Assembly (NCBI RefSeq): GCF_905220995.1
Contig: NZ_CAJNBJ010000018.1
Span: 1-64,000, forward strand
Source of the DNA: Nitrospira defluvii
Lineage (GTDB): Bacteria; Nitrospirota; Nitrospiria; Nitrospirales; Nitrospiraceae
Direction: 5' to 3'
Length of the DNA: 64,000 nt
In this document: one piece after another, positions 50,205 through 60,180 of the stretch
Position numbering within the stretch: the stretch's first letter is position 1
How the letters are laid out: each line of letters starts with the position of its first letter
Notes under the pieces: generated by a model
Database searches by the model: none
What the model was told of the DNA's origin: nothing
Seen by the model: the letters and a program-made list of their open reading frames with translations, nothing else
Position numbers and translations under genes: made by a program

Positions 50205-51410
50205 CTATCCCACTCGCAAACTGCGCACCTTGCCGGTCTCCGTCATGTCATAGCCGCCCAATGCTTCGACCTCGGTTCGGAACTGGCGGCTGGCAATGGC
50301 ATCGAGGAGATGCGAGAGGCCCGGATGGCTCGAGAGATATCGCTTCGGCAGGACCAGGTCATAACGAGCTTGTTGCAAGGGCACGAAGTCGAGACCGAAG
50401 ATCTGCGCCGCGGACCGCACGCCGATCCCCACATCACCATGCCCCTCGGCAATATGACGCGCGACCTCGAAGTGCGAGCTTACGGTCACTCCATACCCCT
50501 TCACATGAGTACGGTCGGCACCTAACGCTTCCAGCCGCTGATCCAGCAACATTCTGGCGGCAGCGCCCTCTTCACGATTGACCAACACCACGTTCGGGCG
50601 GAGAAGATCGTCGACCGCACGAATTCGCTTGGGATTGCCTGCCCGCACCAGAAGCCCCTCCTCCCACGCCGCAAACGTCACGACGATATAATCATCACCC
50701 TGCAAGTGACGGCGAAGGTACGGCAGATTCGATTCTCCCGTTTTCGCATCGAGAATGTGCAATCCCGCCATATGCACTTCCCTGCGCTTGAGCGCCTCCA
50801 ATGCGGCCGCGCTGCCCATCGACCAACCGACGACCGTGTAGGTGTCTTTGTGCCGGTGAAGATATTCGCTCGCCAGGTTGATGGCCGGATCACAACCGGC
50901 CACCGCAATTTCTCGTTCAACGATCTGTCGCTCACGCAACAAGCGGACGAGCACGCGGCGGTCGGATTTTGCCGAACGTGGACCTGATCCCACCTTACCG
51001 ATGATGAGACCGTCCGCAGGAACGGTGTAATTCAAAATCTCGCCCAACGCCGCCACTGGACGGACAACGAACCGGTCCTCGACCTTGGCAACCTTGACTC
51101 TGGTTCGGGGCTGAACGGCGGAAACAGGCAGCCCGCCCCAGACCCAATCGCCTTCGATCAACTCACCCGTCGTCTTGAGGCTGAAGATGTCTTCCACGTG
51201 GCAGCCCAGCACGCTGGCGAGTCGCAATGCCACGGCAGTGGTGGGGAGATATTGATCGGCTTCGATTGCGCACACGGCCTGACGAGTAATCAAGGCCCCA
51301 TCGGCAAGCTGTCCCTGGGAGAGACCTTTGGCCATCCGTAATGCCCGCAGTGAATTCACAACATTGGAAGCCGGTTCCGCTTTACTTTTTTCACTCATGA
51401 TGGCGGACAT
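50205..51410 (-). CDS. HTH-type regulator with periplasmic-binding-like domain
   Basis: A 401-aa protein: an XRE-type HTH near the N-terminus (GLSQGQLADGALITRQAVCAIE), a central part and a C-terminal substrate-binding-like domain (AGCDPAINLASEYLHRH, GWSMGSAAALEALKRRE, and VLVNREEGAAARMLLDQRL). This pairing is known in molybdate-related regulators that bind ligand in the cytoplasm. It lies at the centre of the two mirrored cassettes, so it probably controls both. A TATC-N2-GATA repeat at 51412-51421 is just upstream of the start. Confidence 0.83.
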   Translation of the reverse strand: MSAIMSEKSKAEPASNVVNSLRALRMAKGLSQGQLADGALITRQAVCAIEADQYLPTTAVALRLASVLGCHVEDIFSLKTTGELIEGDWVWGGLPVSAVQPRTRVKVAKVEDRFVVRPVAALGEILNYTVPADGLIIGKVGSGPRSAKSDRRVLVRLLRERQIVEREIAVAGCDPAINLASEYLHRHKDTYTVVGWSMGSAAALEALKRREVHMAGLHILDAKTGESNLPYLRRHLQGDDYIVVTFAAWEEGLLVRAGNPKRIRAVDDLLRPNVVLVNREEGAAARMLLDQRLEALGADRTHVKGYGVTVSSHFEVARHIAEGHGDVGIGVRSAAQIFGLDFVPLQQARYDLVLPKRYLSSHPGLSHLLDAIASRQFRTEVEALGGYDMTETGKVRSLRVG

Positions 51411-51744
51411 GTATCACGATAGATAAATTTGTGTCAACTATCATTGACGCCCATGAACCGATAGCAGCGTGGATATCACAGACGAATGAGGTGAACTCTG
51501 ACAACTTTTCGAACGGATGTAGCTGCTTCGCTGAGGTCGATCCTCCTCAGATGAGTCGCTTTTTGATGAGCCATGGACGAAAGAAGCATTGAATGGTTTT
51601 ATTGTTGACAAACTTATTAAAGATAATGTATTTCATACCTCATCGGAGTACAGTACTTTAATAACGCATTGATCGTATGGTGATTGCTCACATTTCGTCA
51701 CCATTCACTAAATGGTTACAAACATTCACATGGGAGCGAACGCG
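51411..51744. promoter_or_regulatory. Divergent promoter region between the two porin cassettes
   Basis: 334 bp between the regulator gene (minus) and porin cassette 2 (plus). TATCACGATA at 51412-51421 lies by the regulator start. An AT-rich part (about 51590-51665) holds a TTGACA-like box near 51605 on the plus strand; the matching -10 is poor. It would hold operators for the regulator. Confidence 0.45.
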
Positions 51745-53382
51745 ATGAGACGATCAGCATTTGCCTTCGGGGCAAGCCTGGCCATCCTCTGGGGCGGTCT
51801 GACACTGCCTGCGGCAGCGGTCGAGGAAGGCCAGTTCATCAAGAAGGACGGGAAATGGGAATATTATTCGGGCGAAGACCCAGGTCTGAAATATCTCCTG
51901 CTCAAGGGCATCATCACGCAGGACGAATATGACCGGGGCCTCAAAGTCATCGAGAAGCGCGAACAGGTGTCCAAACCCAACTACAACATCGACGTGAACA
52001 ATGGCCTGAACTTCCGCGTCGGGGACAAATTTTTCCTGAAACTGCGACTCCTGACTCAGGTTCGCTACACCCACAGCGCCTACAATAACGCCTGGGGGAC
52101 GATCGGAGATTCGCGTAATCCTGAAATCCTCGGTGGACAGGTCGAATACCGGGCGATCCGCAAGCAGAGCGACTCCAATCAATTCAGCGTACCCCGCGCC
52201 CGACTCCAATTCCTGGGTTATGCCTTCGATCCAGATTTTCGCTACAACATTTCCTGGGCGTTTGACCAAACCACCTGGAACCAGGAAGGTGGCAGCGGCA
52301 GAGCCGGCCTCCTCGATGCCTACGTCTCCTCATGGCACATCCCCTGGCTGACGGTGCAGGCCGGTCAACAACGTGTCTGGTTCAACCGCGCCACCATCAG
52401 TTCCATCGCCACCTCGACCTTCGCAGACAACCTGATCGTGCAAAACGCCTTTGCGGCCAACCAGCAAAACGCACGCGATATCGGTCTGAGCATTTCCAGC
52501 GACGAGGACCAATATAAGTTCAACTATGCCATCGGTATTTGGGGAGGCGTCGGAGCCAATCTGGCGAGGGAAGGCACCTCGGTCAGCCAAAATGTGTTGC
52601 CGCAAACCGGCACGCCTGGCGCCCCCGGAGCGGCAACCACGCGCACCTATAACTACGACACGCGTTTTATGACCGGCGAAATGATGTACACGGTGCGATT
52701 GCTGTACAAAATCGCGGGGAACCCCGGCTATGGACAGGGAGACATTCTCAATTCGCGCACGCTCCAGTCCGCCATCGCCTTCGGCTATGCCTACAACCCC
52801 GCACAGAATTACTTAAGTTCCATTCGCTCGGACATTGTCGATCGCGCCTATCGCCAGGCCGTCACCAAGGCCTATAACGGGCGCCTCCTGGCCGGCGGCA
52901 TCTATGATTTCCAGACCTATGAAACCGACTTCATCGCCAAGTACCAGGGATGGTCACTGCAGGCGGAAGGCTATTACCGGCACCAGCGCGTGCGAAACGC
53001 CAATAGCGGGACCAGCGCGTTTGATTTGAATACGATTCCATCAGCCCAATTCCTCGGGCCACCGGTCAATCTTGGACAGGCTTACGGCTGGTACGTACAA
53101 GTGGGAAAATACATCATTCCGCGCAAACTGGAACTGGCAGTGCGGTATGGATTCATGGATCCGTCTACCCAGCAGGTGAACGATCTGGTGAAAGAATTCG
53201 GCGCCGCGATCAATTACAGTTTCGACGGCACCTACAACAACCGGCTCGTGATCGATTACTCCAATATCACCATGGGAAGCGGCGGACGAGCGCCGGACCG
53301 GTTTCCCTTTGAAAGCCAGCCGGGATTCGGCAGTGACCTCGTGGAGAACCGGATCAATGTGCAGTACCAGTTCTACTTCTAG
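51745..53382 (+). CDS. Outer-membrane porin, OprP/OprO-like, cassette 2
   Basis: About 545 aa, signal peptide ending PAAAVEEG. The N-terminal KDGKWEYYSGEDPGLKYLLL and GIITQDEYDRGL match cassette 1's porin. A barrel follows, with strands such as FFLKLRLLTQVRYTHSAY, ending VQYQFYF with a terminal Phe. GGAG lies eight bases before ATG 51745. Probably an anion-selective channel. Confidence 0.84.
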   Translation: MRRSAFAFGASLAILWGGLTLPAAAVEEGQFIKKDGKWEYYSGEDPGLKYLLLKGIITQDEYDRGLKVIEKREQVSKPNYNIDVNNGLNFRVGDKFFLKLRLLTQVRYTHSAYNNAWGTIGDSRNPEILGGQVEYRAIRKQSDSNQFSVPRARLQFLGYAFDPDFRYNISWAFDQTTWNQEGGSGRAGLLDAYVSSWHIPWLTVQAGQQRVWFNRATISSIATSTFADNLIVQNAFAANQQNARDIGLSISSDEDQYKFNYAIGIWGGVGANLAREGTSVSQNVLPQTGTPGAPGAATTRTYNYDTRFMTGEMMYTVRLLYKIAGNPGYGQGDILNSRTLQSAIAFGYAYNPAQNYLSSIRSDIVDRAYRQAVTKAYNGRLLAGGIYDFQTYETDFIAKYQGWSLQAEGYYRHQRVRNANSGTSAFDLNTIPSAQFLGPPVNLGQAYGWYVQVGKYIIPRKLELAVRYGFMDPSTQQVNDLVKEFGAAINYSFDGTYNNRLVIDYSNITMGSGGRAPDRFPFESQPGFGSDLVENRINVQYQFYF

Positions 53383-53421
53383 ACGTATATGGCAGACCAC
53401 TACAGGTTCTTGGAGGACATC

Positions 53422-54243
53422 ATGAGAGCATTGCGTGTCAAAGGAGTTATCGCCATCGTCGGCCTGTTGATCGGCCTGGGACTGCTCGCCCAGCCGGTGC
53501 AGGCGCAGCCGGAAACTATCACCATCGCCGCTGCCAACAGTTTGAAGGATGCCCTTCGCAAAATCCTCCCGCTGTTCGAGACGGAACACCGGAACATCAA
53601 CGTGCGGGTGATTTACGGCCCGTCTCAAACACTCCGCAGTCAGATCGAACAGGGCGCGCCGGTGGACATCTATCTGCCGTCTTTGTTTGAAGAAATCGAT
53701 CAGCTCGAAGCAAAGGGGTTGATCATTCAAGGGACCAAACGGGCCTTTGCAGCGACCTCGCTGGTCTTGATTACGGGAACGGCCCTCCCCGCCCCCATCA
53801 GCACGATTCAGGATTTGCAAACGATCCCGGTACGCCGCATTGCCGTCGGCGACCCGAAGACGTCGTCGGTGGGGAAAGTCTCCGCGCAGTTTTTGAAGTA
53901 CAGCAAACTCGAGCCAAAGCTGAAGTCACAGTATGTTCTCGGTGAACATTCTCGAGCCGTTCTCGATCTGGTAGCCAAAGGCGAGGCCGAAATCGGCGTC
54001 GTCTATCGCACCGATGCCATCTCGAACCCGGGCGTGCGCATCCTCGACACCGCACCGGTCGGCTCTCACACCCCGGTCCGCTACGGCGTCGCCGCGGCCT
54101 GGACGGCGCAGAACATCACCGCAGCCGGCGACTTCATTGAATTTCTCCTAAGCCCCGCCATCCAGACCCACTTGCAGGAATTCGGATTCGACCGCGTATC
54201 TCCCGAAGTCGGATTCGCTCAACGAGAAGAGGTGAAACCATGA
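53422..54243 (+). CDS. ModA-like oxyanion-binding protein of cassette 2
   Basis: About 273 aa, signal peptide ending VQAQPE. ITIAAANSLKDALRKILPLFE and IEQGAPVDIYLPS are ModA-like. Later: IAVGDPKTSSVGKVSAQFL and AKGEAEIGVVYRTDA. GGAGG lies six bases before ATG 53422; the frame could start earlier. It ends in an ATGA overlap with the lipoprotein gene. No permease is adjacent. Confidence 0.86.
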   Translation: MRALRVKGVIAIVGLLIGLGLLAQPVQAQPETITIAAANSLKDALRKILPLFETEHRNINVRVIYGPSQTLRSQIEQGAPVDIYLPSLFEEIDQLEAKGLIIQGTKRAFAATSLVLITGTALPAPISTIQDLQTIPVRRIAVGDPKTSSVGKVSAQFLKYSKLEPKLKSQYVLGEHSRAVLDLVAKGEAEIGVVYRTDAISNPGVRILDTAPVGSHTPVRYGVAAAWTAQNITAAGDFIEFLLSPAIQTHLQEFGFDRVSPEVGFAQREEVKP

Positions 54244-54974
54244 ACGGCATCGAACATCCACAGCAGCACCCGTTATCCCGTCACGCCCATCTCATCTTCG
54301 CCTTCATCGGCGTGATGGTGGCGGCCGGTTGCGCAGCACAAACCCCGACGCCGCCCAAGACCGTCTATCAGTCGGGATTGAATCAGGTGCGAATCGAGAA
54401 AGACCCGGCGTCAACGATCAATGTCCATCCGGCCTCGTTGAGCGCCACGGAAGTCGGCACCCTATTACGAGGCGTTCGAATCTGGGAACGACGCAACGCG
54501 CTGCATCGCCTGTTCGTCGGACAGGCGGACAAAACCAGGGCCTTCCGCGACGGGGAAATTGCCATCCTGGCTCCGGCCCTGGCCAAAGCGCTGTCGCAAG
54601 CCTCGCCCTCTGAACGCGTGTACTACCATCTCAGCCATGCGACCGAACATGGCGAAGAGGAAACCAGCACGGGGTGGCTGTCGATACAAGACACGACGCT
54701 GCATCTGGCGTTGCGCGAAGCCCACGACCGGCACGGGCCGGGGCCCGATATCAGTAAGTATGACCGGCAGATGCCGAACGTCCCGGAACGGTCTCCGGCC
54801 TTCGACGCCACCTTTGAGCCGGAAGAATACCTGGTGAAGGTGCGGTCAGGTGGAAGTCTCTTCGCACCGGACCAACAGGAAGAACTGCTCATCCGATACC
54901 GGGAAGCGCTGGCCGCCATGCCCGCGCAACCTGGCCTAGAACGAGAGAGCAAACCGGCCACGGAACAGCACTGA
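54240..54974 (+). CDS. Lipoprotein of cassette 2
   Basis: A 244-aa lipoprotein with lipobox MVAAGCAAQ. The middle shares LSATEVGTLLRGVRIWERRNAL and LAPALAKALSQASPSERVYYHL with the cassette 1 lipoprotein, so both belong to one family. Its start overlaps the binding-protein stop. Predicted on the inner face of the outer membrane, perhaps as a link between porin and binding protein. Confidence 0.78.
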   Translation: MNGIEHPQQHPLSRHAHLIFAFIGVMVAAGCAAQTPTPPKTVYQSGLNQVRIEKDPASTINVHPASLSATEVGTLLRGVRIWERRNALHRLFVGQADKTRAFRDGEIAILAPALAKALSQASPSERVYYHLSHATEHGEEETSTGWLSIQDTTLHLALREAHDRHGPGPDISKYDRQMPNVPERSPAFDATFEPEEYLVKVRSGGSLFAPDQQEELLIRYREALAAMPAQPGLERESKPATEQH

Positions 54975-55000
54975 GCGGCCGAGAAAAGAAGGGAGTAACC

Positions 55001-55306
55001 ATGTCAATCCTGGTCGTCGGCGGTGATTCGGTCGATGGAATCAAAGAACGGGCACAAGCCGGCGGCCACGGATGCGTCGAGCATTGGAGCGGACGTAAGA
55101 CGCGTGACCTGGTGAAGGCCATTCCCAAGAAGACCACAGTCGTCGTGGTGGTGCTCGATCGAGTCAACCATACGCTGGCCCGGAAGGTGCGCACCGAAGC
55201 CACCAGGCGCGGCCTTCCCGTGTTTTTCCGAAAGCGGGGAAACCATGTGCAGTCCACGGCGAAGCGGCCGCTAGATCTGACGCATTGGCTCAACAAGGCA
55301 CAATAA
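55001..55306 (+). CDS. DUF2325 protein
   Basis: A 101-aa protein starting MSILVVGGDSVDGIKERAQ, with strands VVVVVLDRVNH and LPVFFRKRG, a Rossmann-like alpha/beta fold of the DUF2325 family. AAGGGAG precedes the ATG. It lies between the cassette 2 lipoprotein and a sulfate-type binding protein gene. Function unknown. Confidence 0.8.
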   Translation: MSILVVGGDSVDGIKERAQAGGHGCVEHWSGRKTRDLVKAIPKKTTVVVVVLDRVNHTLARKVRTEATRRGLPVFFRKRGNHVQSTAKRPLDLTHWLNKAQ

Positions 55307-55354
55307 CCAATTGATCAACGCCCGACCACACAGCTTATCGGAGTTCACACGATC

Positions 55355-56383
55355 ATGACGTTCAGTAACTTGGTTCGACTCACCGCACTCGTGCTTTTGC
55401 TTTTTCCCTTATCCACGCCAGCTGGAGCGGAAACACGAGAAGTCCTCCTGGCGGCCTATAGCGTTCCTAAAGAAGCGTACGAGAAGCGCATTATCCCCGC
55501 CTTCATACACCATTGGAAACAACGAACAGGAGAAACCATCCAGTTCCGAAGTTCATTCGCCGCATCGGGTGCCCAGGCCCGTGCCATTGTGGAAGGTCTC
55601 GATGCGGACATCGCCGCACTGTCATTGGAGAGTGATCTGCAGCAGTTAGTCCAAGCCGGTCTCGTGGCCCACGACTGGAAACAAGGACCACAGCAGGGCA
55701 TCATCACCACCTCAGTCGTCGCGCTTGGCGTCCGCAAAGGAAATCCGAAATCAATACAAGGCTGGGAAGACCTGACGCGACCCGGCGTTGAGGTGCTCTA
55801 TCCGAGTCCGAAAACGTCCGGTGGCGCCATGTGGGATATCGTTGCAATCTATGGAGCCGGGCTTCAGCTCGGTGCCCGGAAAGGATTAACGGAGCCTGCG
55901 TCTCGCGACTATGCCGCTGACCTCATCAATCGGATCCAACGTAACGTCAAGGTCATGGATAAGAGCGGCCGGGAATCAGTGACGACATTCGAGCGCGGTG
56001 TCGGCGATGTGATCGTCACGTACGAAAACGAATTACTCCCGCGAATCGCCCAGGGCCGCCCATACGAGCTCGTGTATCCCCCGGAAACCGTCGTGGTGGA
56101 AAATCCCATCGCATTGGTGGACCGCCATGCCGACCGTCACCAGGTGCGAGACATCGCTGAAACCTTCATCGCCTTCCTGCACGGGCCCGAGGCGCAACAA
56201 GCCTTTGCCGAATTCGGATTCAGACCGACCAATGCAGCGATTGCCACCTCTACGGCGGCCGCCTTCGCCCATCCGCCCCATATATTTACGATAGCCTCGC
56301 TTGGCGGATGGGATCATGTCTTCGCGGCACTGTTCAGTCCTCGTGGGGCCTGGACCAGAGCTGTGGAGGCACGCGACAGATGA
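55355..56383 (+). CDS. Sulfate/thiosulfate-type substrate-binding protein
   Basis: A 342-aa periplasmic protein with a signal ending PAGAE. LLAAYSVPKEAYEKRIIPAF is the CysP/Sbp opening, followed by SSFAASGAQARAIVEGLDADIAAL and the oxyanion loop SPKTSGGAMWDIVAIYGAG. The length fits Sbp. No permease or ATPase is adjacent. The position right before a histidine kinase and response regulator suggests a sensing role as well as uptake. Confidence 0.88.
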   Translation: MTFSNLVRLTALVLLLFPLSTPAGAETREVLLAAYSVPKEAYEKRIIPAFIHHWKQRTGETIQFRSSFAASGAQARAIVEGLDADIAALSLESDLQQLVQAGLVAHDWKQGPQQGIITTSVVALGVRKGNPKSIQGWEDLTRPGVEVLYPSPKTSGGAMWDIVAIYGAGLQLGARKGLTEPASRDYAADLINRIQRNVKVMDKSGRESVTTFERGVGDVIVTYENELLPRIAQGRPYELVYPPETVVVENPIALVDRHADRHQVRDIAETFIAFLHGPEAQQAFAEFGFRPTNAAIATSTAAAFAHPPHIFTIASLGGWDHVFAALFSPRGAWTRAVEARDR

Positions 56384-56479
56384 CCCATCGAGACACACAA
56401 TGAACGCGCATCACCGACACCTCGCCGACTGGCACCGGACCTGTCACTGTGGTACCGTAGGCGCTCACACGAGGCCTGC

Positions 56480-58075
56480 ATGCGCTGGCTCCATGACCGT
56501 TCGATCGGACAGAAATTTTTCCTCTCCTTCGGAGTCATTCTCAGCCTCCTGGCGTTGAGCCTCACGGCGCTTCTCGTCTATCTGAGCCGCATTAACAGCT
56601 ATGTCGACCGCCACAAACGGATTACCGTGCCGGCCATCGTGACCGCGGCGACAATGCAGCGCTCCGCCTATGAGATGAATCTTACGTTGCACCTCTTTCT
56701 CGAGCAGGTGACGAAGACCGGCACAGATGAGGTCCTCGCTCGTTTGACTACGCATGCCGATGCGATTCGCCACTCTCTGCAACTTTATCGTTCCACGCAT
56801 GCCGCACGCACGCACCCGATTCTCCTGGGAATGCTGACCGACCACCAGCGTCTGGATCTGGCCGATCAGGAAGACCAGGCCATTACCGAGATCGATCAGG
56901 CCCTCCAGGAGTTGAACGGCTTATGGAGCACAGTCCTCACACAACCGCAGGCCCCCGGTGCCACACAGGCAGCGACCACCAAAGCCGATACCCTTATTGC
57001 AAGACTCACCTACAACCTCGATCAGCTGGTCGCCGCCCACCGTGACATCGACGTGGAAATGAAGATCGAGGGGGACCTCCTGCTGCAACAGGCCCGCATG
57101 ATCGCACTGGGGCTGGTCGCCATCCTTGGACTGGTCATCGGTGTGATCTATGTCTCGGTCAACCGCCGGATCGCGAAACCGCTCCAACGCCTGTCGATTA
57201 CCGCTGATCGGGTGGCTCATCACGATCTGACGGCGCAGTTCGAATCCTGGCCGGCTCGTGATGAAGTCGGCACCTTGGCGGCCTCGCTGTCTTCGATGGT
57301 CACGAGCCTGCGCGAACAAACCGCCGCCACCGCCAGAAAAACCAAGGAACTGGAGGCCTTTACCTATTCCGTCGCGCACGACCTCAAGGGCCCATTGCGG
57401 GAGATCGAAGGGTTCTCCTCGTTACTCGAAAAACGATTTCTTGAGGGCGGCGATGCCGAAACCCGCCATCACATTGATGTCATCCGCCGCTCGTCGCTGC
57501 GCCTCACCCATATGATCGATGCGCTGCTCAAGTATTCCCGATTGGAACAACAGGATCTGCCTCGGCAACGCTTCAATGTGCTGGAGATGATCACAACCTT
57601 GATCACCGACCGCTTCAGTGGACTCCAGGGACCGAAGCCAAAAATACACGTCGCTCTCCCCTTCGCCGACCTGTACGGCGAGCCGGTGAGTATCCGTCAA
57701 GCGATCGCCAACCTGCTCGATAACGCGGCAAAGTTTTCCCGCCGCACGGCGGCGCCGACCATCACCATCGGCGGCAGCAGGACCGACCACGAACGGATTC
57801 TCTGGATTCAGGACAATGGGATCGGCTTTGACCCCGCACAGACCGACAAGATCTTTGGCCTCTTCGAACGGCTGCACAATCCGCAGGACTATGAAGGCAC
57901 AGGAGTGGGTCTGGCGATCGTCAAACTCGTGATGGATAAACACGATGGACGCGTCTGGGCCGAATCCGCACCGGGCGCAGGCAGCAAGTTTTTGCTGGCA
58001 TTTCCCGAACGGACCGAGATCGTCGTCGATCGTGCATCAACCTCATCCCACTCCTCCGCCCTGCCGCCGGCCTGA
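56480..58075 (+). CDS. Membrane histidine kinase
   Basis: A 531-aa kinase. Transmembrane segment at about 14-36, a periplasmic four-helix-bundle-like domain to about 205, a second transmembrane segment (MIALGLVAILGLVIGVIYVSV), HAMP (RIAKPLQRLSITADRV), an HisKA domain with the phospho-His in SVAHDLKGPLREIEGF, and HATPase with N, G1 and G2 boxes (NLLDNAAKFS, IQDNGIGFDP, GTGVGLAIVK). It phosphorylates the regulator encoded next, 4 bp away. Confidence 0.92.
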   Translation: MRWLHDRSIGQKFFLSFGVILSLLALSLTALLVYLSRINSYVDRHKRITVPAIVTAATMQRSAYEMNLTLHLFLEQVTKTGTDEVLARLTTHADAIRHSLQLYRSTHAARTHPILLGMLTDHQRLDLADQEDQAITEIDQALQELNGLWSTVLTQPQAPGATQAATTKADTLIARLTYNLDQLVAAHRDIDVEMKIEGDLLLQQARMIALGLVAILGLVIGVIYVSVNRRIAKPLQRLSITADRVAHHDLTAQFESWPARDEVGTLAASLSSMVTSLREQTAATARKTKELEAFTYSVAHDLKGPLREIEGFSSLLEKRFLEGGDAETRHHIDVIRRSSLRLTHMIDALLKYSRLEQQDLPRQRFNVLEMITTLITDRFSGLQGPKPKIHVALPFADLYGEPVSIRQAIANLLDNAAKFSRRTAAPTITIGGSRTDHERILWIQDNGIGFDPAQTDKIFGLFERLHNPQDYEGTGVGLAIVKLVMDKHDGRVWAESAPGAGSKFLLAFPERTEIVVDRASTSSHSSALPPA

Positions 58076-58079
58076 CACC

Positions 58080-59438
58080 ATGAGGAGAGAACGCATCCGC
58101 ACCCTCATCATCGATGACGAAGAATTTGTCCGCCTGGTCGTCGAGCAGGCGCTCCGCGAGGAAGGATGCGACACGCGGACCGCCGGTGGCGGACAGGAGG
58201 GTCTCGATCTGCTTCGCACCGGCGACTTCGACTGTGTCATCACCGATCTGCGAATGCCCGGCGTCGATGGACGCGCGGTGCTGCGCTGGGTGAAGGACCA
58301 CCAAGCGGATGTGGATGTCATCGTCTTGACCGGTCATGGTGACGTCAGGGACGCCGTGGCGGCCATCAAGGACGGGGCCTGGGATTTCCTGATCAAAGAC
58401 ACACCGTTCGATGGCACGGCCGTGAAGGCGGCACTGGCCAAACTGCGCACCGTACGCGAACTTCGCCGTGAAAATCTGGCGGCGCGGCATGGCGGTTATC
58501 GCCAAGAGTCCGTGGTCAAGGGAATCAGCCGGGCCTGGCACACGCTGGAGACCCAGATTGCGCAGGTGGCGCCCTCGCAAGCGCCGGTTCTTATCCAGGG
58601 CGAAACCGGTTCAGGAAAAGAAGTGGTCGCGCGCCTCTTGCACGCGCAGAGCCGCCGGGCTGCTGGCCCCTGTATCGCCATTAATTGCGGGGCCGTCAGC
58701 CGCGAGTTGCTGGAAAGTGAATTGTTCGGCTACGAAAAGGGCGCGTTCACCGGCGCCACCACGGCCAAGCCAGGCCTCATCGCCGCTGCCGAGGGTGGTT
58801 CGTTGTTTCTGGATGAAGTGGGAGAAATGCCGGGCCCCATGCAGGTAGGCCTGCTGCGCTTTCTGGATCGGAACGAATACCGTCCTGTCGGCAGTACACG
58901 CACACTTCGGGCCGATGTTCGTATCATCTGCGCCACCAACAGAGACCTTCAGGAATTGGTATTCCAGGGCCGGTTTCGCGATGACCTGCTCTATCGCATC
59001 AATACCGTCACGCTGCGTGTGCCGCCGCTGCGGGAACGGCCGGAGGACATCCGCCTGCTGGCCGCCCATATCCTGGAGACGCTTCGCCTCCCCGGCGCCA
59101 CGACCAGAACCCTCACGACCGAAAGCCTGAGGGCCCTGACCGCCTATCCCTGGCCTGGAAACATTCGCGAATTGCGCAACGTCGTCGAGCGGGTCGTGCT
59201 CATGAGTCCGAACCGTGGGCCGATCACCGGCGAAGAAGTCCTGCAGGTACTGCCTCATTCGTCGGCCAAGTCTCCTGCCGATGACCAGCCTCTCGTCCCG
59301 CTCGATGAGGTGGAACGCCTACATATCGAGCACGTCATGAAGGCGAGCGACGGCAACAAGAGCAAGGCCGCGCAGATCCTCCGGATCGATTACAAAACCC
59401 TCCTCACCAAACTGAAGAAATACGACGCGGACCGGTAG
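58080..59438 (+). CDS. Sigma54-dependent response regulator
   Basis: A 452-aa NtrC-family protein. Receiver with acidic DDEE and the phospho-Asp in CVITDLRMPG; AAA+ domain with IQGETGSGKEVVARLLH, GAFTGA and SLFLDEVGEM; Fis-type HTH with NKSKAAQILRIDYKTLLTKL. It pairs with the histidine kinase. Target promoters would need the -24/-12 sigma54 signature. Start at ATG 58080; an upstream extension exists but lacks similarity. Confidence 0.93.
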   Translation: MRRERIRTLIIDDEEFVRLVVEQALREEGCDTRTAGGGQEGLDLLRTGDFDCVITDLRMPGVDGRAVLRWVKDHQADVDVIVLTGHGDVRDAVAAIKDGAWDFLIKDTPFDGTAVKAALAKLRTVRELRRENLAARHGGYRQESVVKGISRAWHTLETQIAQVAPSQAPVLIQGETGSGKEVVARLLHAQSRRAAGPCIAINCGAVSRELLESELFGYEKGAFTGATTAKPGLIAAAEGGSLFLDEVGEMPGPMQVGLLRFLDRNEYRPVGSTRTLRADVRIICATNRDLQELVFQGRFRDDLLYRINTVTLRVPPLRERPEDIRLLAAHILETLRLPGATTRTLTTESLRALTAYPWPGNIRELRNVVERVVLMSPNRGPITGEEVLQVLPHSSAKSPADDQPLVPLDEVERLHIEHVMKASDGNKSKAAQILRIDYKTLLTKLKKYDADR

Positions 59439-59552
59439 CGCCGGAGTCTTCCGGCGATCTCGCCCAGCACATCGACAGCGCCCCCCTCACTGACGGACAA
59501 TAGCCCGACCGGCATCCTCCGTCGACACTCTGATGGGAAAGGAGCGACATCT

Positions 59553-60140
59553 ATGACAGGTCCTGGCTCCTCTGGCGAACAACAGGCTCAGGCACGATTC
59601 GGGACATCCGTCCGCGCTGCGGCGTTTTACGAGCATCAAGTCTTGGCCTATCTGAATCAGTCCATGCGGGAATTCATCGCCCGCATGGAGATGGTCTATA
59701 TCGCGACTGCGGATGCGCGTGGTAACTGCGACTGTTCATTTCGCGCCGGCACGCCGGGATTCGTGCATGTGTTGGATGACAGGACGCTGGCGTATCCGGA
59801 GTACCGGGGCAACGGCGTGTTGGCGAGCGTGGGGAATTTACTGGAGAACCCGCATATCGGGATGGTGTTTCTGGATTACTTTCAGACGACGGTGGGGCTG
59901 CATGTGAACGGCAGCGCGAGGGTCCTGGATCCTCAGGACATGGCGGCCGTTCCCCAACTGACGCTCGATCCTCATGACGCGGGACCAACGCCGAAGGCCT
60001 GGATTCTGATCCAGGTGGAAGAGGCCTACATCCATTGCTCCAAACACGTGCCGCTCCTCGCGAGACGTGAGAAACACATCGTGTGGGGCACCGACGACGA
60101 ACGCCTCAAAGGGGGCAACTTCTTCAAGAGCAAACCCTAG
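59553..60140 (+). CDS. Pyridoxamine 5'-phosphate oxidase-fold protein
   Basis: A 195-aa protein. EFIARMEMVYIATADARGNCDCSFRAG and the later VGLHVNGSARVLD follow the split-barrel fold binding FMN or F420/heme. AAGGAG precedes the ATG. The exact substrate is unknown; family members are often annotated as flavin reductases. It stands alone between two operons. Confidence 0.82.
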   Translation: MTGPGSSGEQQAQARFGTSVRAAAFYEHQVLAYLNQSMREFIARMEMVYIATADARGNCDCSFRAGTPGFVHVLDDRTLAYPEYRGNGVLASVGNLLENPHIGMVFLDYFQTTVGLHVNGSARVLDPQDMAAVPQLTLDPHDAGPTPKAWILIQVEEAYIHCSKHVPLLARREKHIVWGTDDERLKGGNFFKSKP

Positions 60141-60180
60141 ACGACACGACCGACTCCACAGCCTGCGCACCGGCAGGCGA

